Assembly: GCF_015206815.1 (NCBI RefSeq)
Contig: NZ_JADEXZ010000066.1
Location: forward strand, 1-33,328
Origin: Fortiea sp. LEGE XX443
GTDB lineage: Bacteria > Cyanobacteriota > Cyanobacteriia > Cyanobacteriales > Nostocaceae
DNA: 33,328 bases
Direction of reading: 5' to 3'
Shown here: positions 8,282 to 17,424 of the stretch, piece by piece
How positions within the stretch are numbered: the first letter of the stretch is position 1
How the letters are laid out: the number at the start of each line of letters is the position of its first letter
The notes under the pieces: generated by a model
Told to the model about the DNA's origin: nothing
Databases searched by the model: none
Seen by the model: only the letters and a program-made list of their open reading frames with translations
Program-made: the position numbers and the translations under genes

Positions 8282-10411
8282 CTACTGACAATATTCTTCA
8301 ATAACTTGTTTGTAGAAAGCTTCTAAACCTGCAACACAGGTTTGATCATCAAATAGTAAATGATGACGCTGACTCATTTGTTCGGCGATGTTGCTGCGCC
8401 AAGTTGGATTTAGTCCTAATTTGACGGCAATATCAATATATTCTGTTGGATTTTCCGCGATGGTATCTATCACTCCCAGCATTTTGAGAAAGCTGTCAGA
8501 GTGACGACCACGCATAAATTCTCCCGGAGAGGTGACAATAGGGAGATTACAGGCGATCGCTTCTAAGGTAGTATTACCACCAGACCATGTAAAAGTATCC
8601 AAATAAACATCTGAAAGTAAGTTAATCATCAGATAATCTAGCCGTTCAGGGATACTCAAGAAAACACAGTAATCTTCACTATTCAAATCAACAGCAGCAA
8701 ACGCATCTTTGAGACGTTGCTGAAGTAAAGTTCCGCGCAAAAAGACAAATTTAGCATGGGGAACACGACGAGCAATTTCCGCAAAAATAAAATCATATTG
8801 TGGTAGATATTTAAATGGTGCTTGGCAACATAAATAAATCACCGCATCATCAGCAAGTTGAAAATCCGAGCGAGTTTTGATGATGGGGGGAATATAAGGT
8901 TTGGGGTAAGATACACCAATATTAGGTAAGCGAATTAGTTTTTCAGCATAATGTTCTTGAGCATTTTCTGGTTCCATTAACTCGCTAGATAAAAAATAAT
9001 CAATTGTTGGTAAGCCAGTTGTTACTGGATGTCCCCAAGCTACACACTGTACAGGCGCAAGCCGCAGTCCGGCTACTTGCATAGTTTGGGGATCCATCCC
9101 AATTTCTGGAAAGACTAAAATATGTAAATTATCAGCAATTATTTGCTCACAAACGCCAGGTAAATTATAAGGAATATGGTGGAAAACATCGCTGTATTCT
9201 TGAAATTTTTGTGTCACTGGATCTGGATCATTGCCAGTATAGTAACAGTAAATTTCAAAATGTTCATGATTACAGTAACGTAGCCAGCCAGTTAACCATA
9301 ATGTGCCGCTATAGGAATGTAAAAAATGGGAAACATAACCAATACGAATTCTTTGCTGTGGCTGGAGATTTGGCATGGATAAAGGCACAACCCATTGAGG
9401 ATAGTTAGCCGCCATAATTCCATGCACTAATTGTCCATATTGGCTTTGTAAATCCCGATCATTTTGTGCTTGATAAGATAGATAAAAATTTGTCAGCCGA
9501 CCTATACCAGCTAAAGCATTACTTTTTTCTTCTGGAGTATGAAGGCTTGTTTGTGCAATTAAATCTTTTAATCCTTGGATATAGCGCTGGCGATAAAAAT
9601 ATATTTCATCTTCAGTATTATAAATACTGGGAACTGTTAAATATTTCAGAATTTTAAAAGTATAATCATCAGGCATTAAATTGCAAGCTTTTTCAGCACT
9701 AGCAATTGCTTCTTTTATGCAACCATTACGACGCAAATCAATAATTAGTGAAAAATGTAAGCTGCCTTCTGTTGGGTATAATGCGATCGCCTGATCTAAA
9801 GTTTGATAATATTCATCTGTTAAGTTAGAATTTCTGTAACAATGAATTAAGTTCCAATAAATTTCTAAATTATCTACTTGCAAATCTAGCAGTTTTTTGT
9901 ATTGTGCGATCGCAGCTTGCCATTGTTTTCTTTGAAATAGCTTATTACCCAAACCCAAAATTAACTGAGATAATTCTATTTCGCTAAATTCTTCTATTGT
10001 ATAAGCTGGGAGATTATCAGCTTGCGAATAAACTAAAACTTCCTGATTTTCTTGGGTTAAAATAATTCGTGCATGGATTTCAGACGTAAATAATTCCCAC
10101 TCACAGACATCTAAATTTTCTAATAAAGAAATTTCACATCCCATACTGCTATCAGAATCATCTGTCATCAGCAGATTCATAACCACACCAGATAACACTA
10201 AATTAGCAATATCTTTAGAAATATTATTACTATCGATAAATAATATAATTAGATTATTATAAGGAAGATTATTTACTATCTTAATTACTCTTTCTAAATC
10301 TAAACCAAGAGACTCTTCTGACTGTGACCAATCAGGAAAGATAATCACATTGATATTGCTTGCATTCACAGTACATAAATCAGGCCTTAAATCTTCTGCT
10401 TCAATCATCAT
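8282..10411 (-). CDS. GT41 (SPINDLY/O-GlcNAc transferase-like) glycosyltransferase with TPR
   Basis: A 709-residue protein. Residues 20-135 form an accessory module (NVIIFPDWSQSEE start) also found at the C-terminus of the neighbouring 1316-residue protein. Tetratricopeptide-like helices cover about 145-330. From about 350 comes a GT41 catalytic region: RIGYVSHFLHSYSG at 356-369, then the QCVAWGHPVTTG loop at 455-466 and a C-terminal donor-binding part with TWSGGNTTLEAI at 608-619. GT41 enzymes transfer a sugar, typically GlcNAc or a hexose, to protein side chains using a nucleotide sugar. In bacteria such proteins also act on flagellin, adhesins or unknown targets. The start is a tandem ATG at 10411/10408. 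It lies 144 bases downstream of, and co-oriented with, the multidomain glycosyltransferase, so both probably work on one surface or protein glycan. The substrate is unknown. Confidence 0.85.
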   Translation of the reverse strand: MMIEAEDLRPDLCTVNASNINVIIFPDWSQSEESLGLDLERVIKIVNNLPYNNLIILFIDSNNISKDIANLVLSGVVMNLLMTDDSDSSMGCEISLLENLDVCEWELFTSEIHARIILTQENQEVLVYSQADNLPAYTIEEFSEIELSQLILGLGNKLFQRKQWQAAIAQYKKLLDLQVDNLEIYWNLIHCYRNSNLTDEYYQTLDQAIALYPTEGSLHFSLIIDLRRNGCIKEAIASAEKACNLMPDDYTFKILKYLTVPSIYNTEDEIYFYRQRYIQGLKDLIAQTSLHTPEEKSNALAGIGRLTNFYLSYQAQNDRDLQSQYGQLVHGIMAANYPQWVVPLSMPNLQPQQRIRIGYVSHFLHSYSGTLWLTGWLRYCNHEHFEIYCYYTGNDPDPVTQKFQEYSDVFHHIPYNLPGVCEQIIADNLHILVFPEIGMDPQTMQVAGLRLAPVQCVAWGHPVTTGLPTIDYFLSSELMEPENAQEHYAEKLIRLPNIGVSYPKPYIPPIIKTRSDFQLADDAVIYLCCQAPFKYLPQYDFIFAEIARRVPHAKFVFLRGTLLQQRLKDAFAAVDLNSEDYCVFLSIPERLDYLMINLLSDVYLDTFTWSGGNTTLEAIACNLPIVTSPGEFMRGRHSDSFLKMLGVIDTIAENPTEYIDIAVKLGLNPTWRSNIAEQMSQRHHLLFDDQTCVAGLEAFYKQVIEEYCQ

Positions 10412-10442
10412 ATTAATTCGTAATTCATAATTAAGTCCTTTT

Positions 10443-10551
10443 AGTAGAGTGCGTTAAACAAAGCGTAACGCACTAATACATACGGTGCGTTACGGCTAAT
10501 TATCATTAGCTTGAACTCTCAAATCCTTGCATAGCCGTAACACACTCTACT
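10443..10551. repeat. 109-bp element with 14-bp terminal inverted repeats (MITE-like)
   Basis: Terminal arms AGTAGAGTGCGTTA (10443-10456) and TAACACACTCTACT (10538-10551) match at 13 of 14 positions. Two further inverted pairs are nested inside: GTAACGCAC (10465-10473) with GTGCGTTAC (10485-10493), and TACGGCTA (10491-10498) with TAGCCGTA (10532-10539). It fills nearly all of the spacer between the two glycosyltransferase genes. The sequence style (GTGCGTTACGGC) resembles dispersed Nostocales palindromes such as the one at 30296-30323. No transposase is present, so mobility would need one in trans. Confidence 0.6.
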
Positions 10552-10554
10552 TAA

Positions 10555-13500
10555 TTAACTAACAGTTTGCAAAACACAGAGTTGATTAGTAAAGCTTTCG
10601 ATGTCACAAGCTGGTATTGATTTTAAAGAAACTTGTGTCAACATTATTTTATCTTCATTTTTTAAAATAATTCTGCTGTTGATGCGTGGTAATAAAGCTT
10701 GCCACTGAATATCTGCTAAACTACCAACCAAAGAAATTTCTAAACCTTCACTCACATCCAAATCTTCTTCCATCAACAGATTCATCATAATACCAGAAAG
10801 TAATAGTTCTACATCCTCAGTAGTGGTGTTACTTATATTGATTAATAAAGTAGTTTTTTGGCTATCAGGATAAGTTGCGATCGCTTTAATTACTGATTCT
10901 AATTCTAAACCAACTAACTCTTCTGATTGCGTCCAATCAGGGAAAACAATTACATTAGTTTCTTTGAGATTTAAAAACAACAGACTAGCATTAATCAAAG
11001 CAGAACTGACTATATCAGCCATTTTCGACCAAGAAAACTTTTGCGCCTGTGCTAAACCCGCGTTAATTAATGATGTCCGAATTCCCGGTTTCTGCACATC
11101 ACATAAAGCATTTGCCATCGCATCTACATCATCATTCACATATATTGCTGCCTCACCTGCTACTTCTGGAATTGAAGCATTAGGACAAGTAATTACCGGA
11201 CAAGCACAAGCCATTGCTTCAACGACAGGCATTCCAAAACCTTCATACTTAGAAGGATAAACTAATGCCACTGTACCAGAATAAGCTATTGCTAACTCTT
11301 CATCACTAAGTTGCAACATATAAACGGTACTACCTGATGTACAATCTCTAAATTCATCTGCTAATATCCCACCACTTCCAGTACAAATAACATCAAATCC
11401 GTGACTACTAGTTATCTGCGAAAATGCTTGAAAAAATAAAATACTATTCTTATAACCATTCCCAGCACCAACTAAAATAAAGTAAGGTTTTGTAATACCA
11501 TACTTCGCTTTAAACGCATTAATATCTTCAGATGTTGCTGGTGAAAAAGTATTTTGAACTCCACAATGAGCTACAGTTACAGATTCTACAGATATTTCAG
11601 GAAAACATCTAGCCAGGTCATGCGCTGTATGTTGAGAAATAGCAATATAAGCAGAAGCATTTTGAATTGCTAAACGCTTCTCTTGCCACATAGGATTATT
11701 GATAACATCCCATCCCATCACCTCTGGAATCATGTCGTAAGCCATGAAAACAGAAGGTGTTGTTGTTGGGGTTGTGTAATAAGAAGAGATAAATAAATCT
11801 GCGCCTTCATCATCACAGATTTGTTGAAGCATCTGTTTATCAGCTTCGGTATCATTATAGTCGTAGGCAGGAATATTTAGATATCTGATTCCATATATTT
11901 TAGGTGCAGTACCACCACGATCTAGTACAATGATATGCTTTGCAAATCCATTATTCGCCCATTCTTCTAACAACGACTTCCAGACACGCGCAATCCCAGT
12001 TTGGTAGAGTTGAAAGAATACACCATCTACTACTATTGTTGGATTTTTTGTACTATACTTAAGGTTTTCATCAGTCTTTATAAAACTATTATGATTACGA
12101 TTAATGAGTGAAATAACTGCTTTTGAGTAATCATTCTGAAGTAGAGACTGTTTATTGAATGGTTCTATAGGAGAATGACACAGAGTATTAAATAACTCTG
12201 GGGGTAAAGTTTTTTCAGTGAGTAGATGCAAAGATGAACCATCTGAGTACAGGTTTAAATTATACTTGTCTGCAATTTTTGATAACGTCTTAATGGTATA
12301 TATAGAAATATGCTGCCCATCATGCGGTGAATAGTACCACCACTCATTAGGTTTAGGATTATTTTGAGGTAAAATTTCCGTACTAAATAAAATATTTTTG
12401 GAGATTTTTAAAATATTTTCAATTTCTTCAATTGGATTGGTAAAATGCTCAAACACCTCAAAAGCAGTTACTAATTCGTAAGTAGCATTCTTGGCTTCAT
12501 CAAATTCAAAACTTTTAGCAAACAGGTTAGTACAAAATTTATCATCCCAATAAAAATCAAATCCAAAATCTCTCATCATTCTCACGAATAGACCGTAGCC
12601 ACCGCCATAGTCTAGAAACTTAGCTTCATGATCAAAGATATTGAATATGATGTGAGCCGCTCTTCGTGATAAGTTATTGTTACGGAAAACTAAACCAATA
12701 TCCGTACGAGCTATGGCATCTGAATAAGCTTCATCTAACCAATAAGGTTCTTCTGTTTGCACAAATCCACAATTAGAACATTGAAAATAATCCACTTCAT
12801 ACTGACTAAGTACAATACTTTTAGCAAAGATGTGTGCATCAGATTCGCACACTTTGCATCTCATAGGTATGGCATCAATTAAGCTTTGAACCTCAGGCAA
12901 TATCTCATTATAATCCCATCTTTGTTTTTGGATATTTTTTAAGCTTGGTAAGTAAAAATGTGGCATTCCATCTTGTGGCACAAGTTCACCATATTTATGG
13001 ACTTTTTGTTTTCGTTTTGATTCACTGTTAAGTAATAAATCTAGATGATATATACTCAAATTATGTAAAGCTCTAGCTTGAGCATTAAATCCTTTAGGGA
13101 CTGCATGGATGCGACCTTCATAGATAACATTTTCAGAATACCTAAATAGACGACCCTGAAAATCAGGATAGTGGGGAGAACTAGAAATATAATGTTTTAT
13201 GCTAAATGGAGTGATCCATTTTCTTGGTATCCAAAAATTATCTGTTTCCTTGATAGAGTTTGTTTTGATAAATTCCAAGAAATTTAAAGTATTTTTGTCA
13301 ATAAATTCATCTGCATCAAGAACAAATACCCAATCAGAAGTTACATTAGATAAAGATATATTTCTTTGTAGCGCAAAATCTCCTTGCCATTTTGAATGTA
13401 TAAGTTTTGCTCCATAACGTAAAGCGATTTCGCATGTAGAGTCAGTACTACCACCATCAACAATTATTAATTCATCATAAACATTTTGAAGAGATTCTAG

Positions 13501-14505
13501 AGCAATAGCTAATGTTTTTTCAACATTCTGCACAATCATACAAACAGAAATACTAGCAGCTAAAGAATCATTTTTTTCCTGAGGTACTGCTAATACTTTT
13601 TCTGTTTTTACTTGAATGTTTTTATCGTCTATATGAAGTTGAGCAGAGGATTTATCAGTATTTAAACATACTTTAGTTGGGTGTTCTGATTCTTGTTGTT
13701 TCTGAGTATTACAATTATTAAGCTGAATGTCTCTAACTTTTTTAGAATAAATATTTACTTGGTTGGCTTCTGTAATACGACTACTAGATGTGTTTCCAGA
13801 ACTTATGGGGTTAGATGTTCCTGTAATTGCTAAAATAGTATTAGCTTTACTTAAATATAATGCTGGATGTATTACGTTAAGTGACGAATATTTATGATTT
13901 TGTACTTTTTTTTCTATTACAGGATATTTGTACAGGCAGTCTTCTTTTATAAAAATAACTATATTTTGAGCATACCAAAATTCTACTTTATTGTTATCCC
14001 ATATTTTATTTCTTAAGCAATCAACTACTATATATCCTTGATTATTGAAGTGTTGTAACCAATAGGTTAACCACTGCTCATTCAAATGACCTATGCCTCC
14101 TTGAAAAGGGATGGCTGCGGAGAATAATATAACTTCTCCAAGTCTCGTTAATGAATTGACAAAGGTTTCTGCAAGTTCTGGTGGCAAGTGTTCAGCAACT
14201 TCTAAAGAAACAACCAAATCGAACTTTTTATTTATTGTTATTGGCTCTTTTAAATCCCACGCTAAAAATTCTTCTTTCGGGATTAGTAGTTGTGTTTGAT
14301 CCACATAAGAGCCATCTATACCTAAACAATTTTTGATACCAAATTCTTTAAAAACAGATAGCCATGTTCCTGTGCCACACCCTACATCAATAACGCTTTT
14401 AGGCTGAATTAGAGCTAAAACTAAAGGCAAAATTTCTCGCGCAGAACTCTGTGAACCTTGTTGCTTTTCTTGGTAAAAATCTTTTGTGTATAGATTAAAT
14501 TCCAT
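10555..14505 (-). CDS. Multidomain methyltransferase-GT2-methyltransferase-GT4 protein
   Basis: A single 1316-residue open frame with five parts. (1) Class I SAM methyltransferase, about 20-190, with VIDVGCGTG at 38-46. (2) A low-complexity linker, about 200-312, then a family 2 glycosyltransferase, about 316-530, with VDGGSTDST at 349-357 and a metal-binding DADE at 397-400. (3) A second methyltransferase of the zinc-ribbon type, about 548-770, with Cys550/Cys553 and Cys576/Cys579 and a variant SAM loop LDYGGGYG at 631-638. (4) A GT4 glycosyltransferase, about 822-1170, with the EX7E-type YEGFGMPVVEAMA segment near 1087-1099. (5) The C-terminal module (about 1184-1295) shared with the downstream protein. 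The likely role is assembly and O-methylation of a surface polysaccharide or glycan. The ATG at 14505 is preceded by a strong AAGGAG at 14510-14515. No frameshift or stop interrupts it. Confidence 0.9.
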   Translation of the reverse strand: MEFNLYTKDFYQEKQQGSQSSAREILPLVLALIQPKSVIDVGCGTGTWLSVFKEFGIKNCLGIDGSYVDQTQLLIPKEEFLAWDLKEPITINKKFDLVVSLEVAEHLPPELAETFVNSLTRLGEVILFSAAIPFQGGIGHLNEQWLTYWLQHFNNQGYIVVDCLRNKIWDNNKVEFWYAQNIVIFIKEDCLYKYPVIEKKVQNHKYSSLNVIHPALYLSKANTILAITGTSNPISSGNTSSSRITEANQVNIYSKKVRDIQLNNCNTQKQQESEHPTKVCLNTDKSSAQLHIDDKNIQVKTEKVLAVPQEKNDSLAASISVCMIVQNVEKTLAIALESLQNVYDELIIVDGGSTDSTCEIALRYGAKLIHSKWQGDFALQRNISLSNVTSDWVFVLDADEFIDKNTLNFLEFIKTNSIKETDNFWIPRKWITPFSIKHYISSSPHYPDFQGRLFRYSENVIYEGRIHAVPKGFNAQARALHNLSIYHLDLLLNSESKRKQKVHKYGELVPQDGMPHFYLPSLKNIQKQRWDYNEILPEVQSLIDAIPMRCKVCESDAHIFAKSIVLSQYEVDYFQCSNCGFVQTEEPYWLDEAYSDAIARTDIGLVFRNNNLSRRAAHIIFNIFDHEAKFLDYGGGYGLFVRMMRDFGFDFYWDDKFCTNLFAKSFEFDEAKNATYELVTAFEVFEHFTNPIEEIENILKISKNILFSTEILPQNNPKPNEWWYYSPHDGQHISIYTIKTLSKIADKYNLNLYSDGSSLHLLTEKTLPPELFNTLCHSPIEPFNKQSLLQNDYSKAVISLINRNHNSFIKTDENLKYSTKNPTIVVDGVFFQLYQTGIARVWKSLLEEWANNGFAKHIIVLDRGGTAPKIYGIRYLNIPAYDYNDTEADKQMLQQICDDEGADLFISSYYTTPTTTPSVFMAYDMIPEVMGWDVINNPMWQEKRLAIQNASAYIAISQHTAHDLARCFPEISVESVTVAHCGVQNTFSPATSEDINAFKAKYGITKPYFILVGAGNGYKNSILFFQAFSQITSSHGFDVICTGSGGILADEFRDCTSGSTVYMLQLSDEELAIAYSGTVALVYPSKYEGFGMPVVEAMACACPVITCPNASIPEVAGEAAIYVNDDVDAMANALCDVQKPGIRTSLINAGLAQAQKFSWSKMADIVSSALINASLLFLNLKETNVIVFPDWTQSEELVGLELESVIKAIATYPDSQKTTLLINISNTTTEDVELLLSGIMMNLLMEEDLDVSEGLEISLVGSLADIQWQALLPRINSRIILKNEDKIMLTQVSLKSIPACDIESFTNQLCVLQTVS

Positions 14506-14587
14506 ATTACTCCTTAGTGTTCCTGGTAATTCTTGTAATTAGTGCCTTTAAGTAAGGTTTTAAATTAAGTCTGAATAATCGAATTAT

Positions 14588-14983
14588 TTATTCTTTGCTT
14601 GTATCTTGTTGCTTCTTTATCTGCTCTAATACAACCTTATAATCTTGTCTTTCAGGATGCAGTTTGACTAACTTTTCTATCAGCGCGATCGCACCTTTGG
14701 TATCCTTTAGTTGCACTCTAGCCATTGCTAGTTTTTCTAAAGCAACTTGATTTTCCGGTTCTCGTTGCAAAACTAACTCATAACCCCGTGCTTGTTGCTG
14801 TAAACTGGACTCAATAGATACATTTGTTGTTTGGGGCTTCTGGGGTGTTTGTTGTACTCCAGCAATCACACCAAATATCGTAGAACCTACGAAAGAACCT
14901 AAGCCTACTATCGTTAAAATCTGTTTCTTCCGCTCAATTTTCTTTTGACGGGAAATAAAATAATCATCCCCAGAACTAGACAT
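14588..14983 (-). CDS. Small TPR-containing membrane-anchored protein
   Basis: A 131-residue protein with a basic N-terminus (residues 12-20), one hydrophobic helix (about 22-43, ILTIVGLGSFVGSTIFGVIA) and a C-terminal domain of about 80 residues built as two TPR-like helix pairs (from QQARGYELVLQREPENQVAL). The topology suggests an N-in anchor with the TPR part in the periplasm or thylakoid lumen. Its function is unknown, and TPR domains usually mediate protein-protein contacts. It lies 82 bases upstream of, and co-oriented with, the large glycosyltransferase and could be cotranscribed with it. The ATG at 14983 has no recognisable ribosome binding site. Confidence 0.75.
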   Translation of the reverse strand: MSSSGDDYFISRQKKIERKKQILTIVGLGSFVGSTIFGVIAGVQQTPQKPQTTNVSIESSLQQQARGYELVLQREPENQVALEKLAMARVQLKDTKGAIALIEKLVKLHPERQDYKVVLEQIKKQQDTSKE

Positions 14984-15813
14984 ATACTTATGGTTGCTGT
15001 AAGAAATACTGATATATCAGCAAGCCTCCAGTTATGAGAGTACCCAGCACCCTAGGTAAACTATCATCTAGTTTGTAAAGTTTTCATAATCATTAAGTAC
15101 TATACCCAAACTATTTAACAAATTTATGCTTTGGCTTCGCTTTGATTAGAGGCAGGGGGCAGGGGGAAAGGTACAAACCTTGCCCACAAGGGGCAAAAGC
15201 CCCCTTGCTCCTTTTCTCCCTTGGTTGTTCGCGTAGCGTCCCGTAGGGAAGCCCCACCCCTTGTGGGTGGTTTTTCTCCCCTGCTAAGAGCTCCCTGCTC
15301 CCCTGCTTTTTTCACATTAGGGCTAACTACCTGACTGCTTAATCTCCATGAAAAGATTAATATTTAATAAATTTTTGTAATAAAAATATCTACTCTCACA
15401 TGTTTGCGATAATGTATATAACGTTTAAATATATGCGGTAAATCTGCTTCATCGCGTCTTAAAAACCTCAAACCAGCCCAAAATAGTTGTTTTTTCAACA
15501 ACTACCCACATACTGATGGCTGAGGCACATAAAATTTTCCAATTTTTACTTGTGTTATTAGTGCAACTTTCAAACTAACTGATTTTTTTGTCGGCATACA
15601 CGATCGCTGCTTGGTAAAATTTTCAGTTTTGTGGTGGTAATTACCGTACAAAACCGAATTTACCCGAAAATAAGTAGAGTTTGTTATGGTATAGTTAGAA
15701 AGTTAAGACTAGCTTTACCAATTCCAACGCTCTACGCACCGATAACAATTGCAAAGCGGAAAGCAGTTTTGATTAAGCATTTACCCAAACGAAATCTGAA
15801 TTCAATCTAGGTT
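14984..15813. other. Gene-poor spacer, repeat-rich part then AT-rich leader
   Basis: About 830 bases without a convincing gene. The first half carries the repeat block described separately (15142-15310). The second half is AT-rich and includes an 8-bp hairpin TAGTTGTT/AACAACTA at 15484-15504 and a GGTAATTACC palindrome at 15636-15645. It leads into the 72-codon gene at 15814, whose promoter must lie here, but I could not pick one confidently. Confidence 0.5.
15142..15310. repeat. GC-rich repeat block with two hairpins
   Basis: Contains GGCAGGGGGCAGGGGGA-type runs, the hairpin CAAGGGGC/GCCCCCTTG at 15187-15207, the common Nostoc filler GCGTAGCGTCCCGTAGGGAAG at about 15231-15251, a terminator-like hairpin CCACCC/GGGTGG at 15254-15270 followed by TTTTT, and GCTCCC-type heptads to 15304. 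A 63-codon open frame on the minus strand across it is composed entirely of these repeats and is not called as a gene. Confidence 0.6.
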
Positions 15814-16032
15814 ATGACTCAGCAAGTAATTCACCCAATGGTGAAATTGCAGCGTAACGTGCAATCACTCGTAGAATCCAATATTATCAAGCCAACTGAT
15901 AGCATTTGGAAAATTGCCTTACTCTACGGCAATGACTGGCAGCACTGGAAACAGGAACTGTTAGACTTTGGCTTCAGTATGCAAGATCCAATCAGTGAAC
16001 TGTTAGCAGTAGAAGCTTGGGACGAAGAGTAA
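15814..16032 (+). CDS. Conserved cyanobacterial 72-residue protein (possibly DUF4327)
   Basis: A small soluble acidic protein that appears helical, with a Trp-rich centre (WKIALLYGNDWQHWKQEL, about 27-44) and an acidic end AVEAWDEE. The composition and codon use look like a genuine cyanobacterial gene. From memory it matches the DUF4327 family, which is cyanobacterial and of unknown function, and I cannot confirm this without a profile search. The start is ATG at 15814. No strong ribosome binding site is visible. It is convergent with the FHA-kinase gene, with a heptad-repeat hairpin between them. Confidence 0.75.
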   Translation: MTQQVIHPMVKLQRNVQSLVESNIIKPTDSIWKIALLYGNDWQHWKQELLDFGFSMQDPISELLAVEAWDEE

Positions 16033-16058
16033 AGTATGAAGTATGAAATTTTATACTT
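16032..16058. terminator. Heptad-derived hairpin between convergent genes
   Basis: Two AAGTATG heptads (16032-16045) are followed by AAATTTT and the complement ATACTT, giving a stem AAGTAT/ATACTT at 16039-16058. It is placed where a bidirectional terminator would serve both the 72-codon gene and the kinase gene. The CATACTT repeat family appears to have been used as terminator material. Confidence 0.5.
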
Positions 16059-16076
16059 CATCCTTCCTCATACCTT

Positions 16077-17327
16077 CTAAGTTTTGCAAGCGGCTAATGC
16101 TGCGGCTAGTTCTGTAGCCGTTTGATAGCGATCGCGTGGCAATGGCTCTGTGACACATTCGATCACATCTTTTAATTGGGGTGTAATCGTCGGGGAGTTT
16201 GCCACATCAAAGCGGAAATTTCGTCCTTTTTGGCGGAAAAACTTAAAAGGGTTTTCCCCTGTTAGCAGAAAAATTAGCGTCGGCCCAATGGCATATAAAT
16301 CTGATTGAATCAGAGGTTGTCCCCTTTCTTGTTCAGGGGCGCAGTAACCTTCTGCACCAATTCGAGTGCCTGGTGTCGTGCCAATTTCTTTAACAGCACC
16401 AAAATCTAGCACCACTATCTGATTATTAGCATTCCGCACCATTAAGTTAGCAGGTTTAATATCACGATGAATTAATGGTGGTTCTTGGCTATGCAAATAA
16501 TCTAAAATGTCGCAGGTTTGAATCATCCAGGCGATCGCTTGGCTTGGCGTTACTGGCCCGGTCGTCTGGACTCTTTTTTCCAAATCTTGCCCATGAACTA
16601 ATTCCATAGCCAAGTACTTTTTTCCACCTTCCACAAAAAAGTCGTAATACTTGGGAATTCCTGGATAGTTTAGGGATTTAAGCGTATAGGCTTCCCGTTC
16701 AAATAATTCTTGGGCTTTGGCAATTTTAGCCATATCAGCGTTCATTTGCTTTAAAACCAAAAGTTGAGGATTGCCAGTCATCCAACCTTTTGTATCCCAA
16801 GCTAAATAAGTAGTACCCATACCTCCCTGTCCTAGAGTTCGCAACACTTGATACTGGCGAATTGTCTGTTGCACTGACAGAGGTTGACCACAATGGATGC
16901 AAAACAGATTTCTGGGAGAGTTACCTTCGTGGGTGCAAGTGTAAGCTGCTCTTGCAGGGTCATGATTGGAATATAATGATTTTTCTTCCTCTGCACTAAT
17001 TTCTGGCAATACTTCCTGAATTTGAAATTGCAGTGTGGGGCCGCCCTGTGCCAGCTGTAGGAGAGCATTATTAGGCAGCGGACTTTGAATTACTAAAACG
17101 CCATTAAGGAAAGTGCCATTTGTGCCTTGACTATACACCTGCCAAGATTCATCATTCTTGGCACCACTGCTTTGCCTGAGTTCTAAATGATGTCGGGAAA
17201 CCAAACTATCGGATAAAACCACATGATTGTCCGCCGCTCGACCTATCCGAATCACGGCGGAGTTATCAAAACACCACTGTTTCAGCGGTGTTTTTTGTTG
17301 CGGTTCTAACAGTGTCAGAATAACCAC
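16077..17327 (-). CDS. FHA domain-containing Ser/Thr protein kinase
   Basis: A 416-residue Hanks-type kinase. The N-terminal FHA domain (about 20-105) has IRIGRAADNHVVLSD and SRHHLEL, the phosphothreonine-binding signature. A short cysteine-bearing linker follows (Cys131, Cys143, Cys146), resembling a zinc ribbon remnant. The kinase domain (about 157-416) has the Gly loop LGQGGMGTTY at 165-174, Lys193 in VLKQM, catalytic loop HRDIKPAN at 287-294, DFG at 308-310 and APE at 330-332, so it should be active. No transmembrane segment is present, and it is predicted cytosolic. The start is GTG at 17327. It lies 89 bases downstream of, and co-oriented with, the PP2C phosphatase gene, a likely antagonistic kinase/phosphatase pair. 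The terminator-like hairpin between them would weaken read-through. Confidence 0.9.
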   Translation of the reverse strand: MVILTLLEPQQKTPLKQWCFDNSAVIRIGRAADNHVVLSDSLVSRHHLELRQSSGAKNDESWQVYSQGTNGTFLNGVLVIQSPLPNNALLQLAQGGPTLQFQIQEVLPEISAEEEKSLYSNHDPARAAYTCTHEGNSPRNLFCIHCGQPLSVQQTIRQYQVLRTLGQGGMGTTYLAWDTKGWMTGNPQLLVLKQMNADMAKIAKAQELFEREAYTLKSLNYPGIPKYYDFFVEGGKKYLAMELVHGQDLEKRVQTTGPVTPSQAIAWMIQTCDILDYLHSQEPPLIHRDIKPANLMVRNANNQIVVLDFGAVKEIGTTPGTRIGAEGYCAPEQERGQPLIQSDLYAIGPTLIFLLTGENPFKFFRQKGRNFRFDVANSPTITPQLKDVIECVTEPLPRDRYQTATELAAALAACKT

Positions 17328-17374
17328 AATAAAACCTGGATAATGTAAAAAAAGAAACTAGGATTAATCAGTAA

Positions 17375-17424
17375 AAAATTAAAAGTAACAAGGTAAAAGG
17401 TTTTTTCTTTTTACTTTTAATTTT
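17375..17424 (-). terminator. 14-bp AT-rich hairpin after the PP2C gene
   Basis: Perfect arms AAAATTAAAAGTAA (17375-17388) and TTACTTTTAATTTT (17411-17424). The right arm overlaps the stop codon of the phosphatase gene. It resembles an intrinsic terminator or attenuator ahead of the kinase gene. Confidence 0.45.

Noticed and set aside
15124-15315. 63-codon minus-strand open frame
   Set aside because: Its whole length is made of GC-rich dispersed repeats and hairpins; the predicted peptide has no protein-like pattern.
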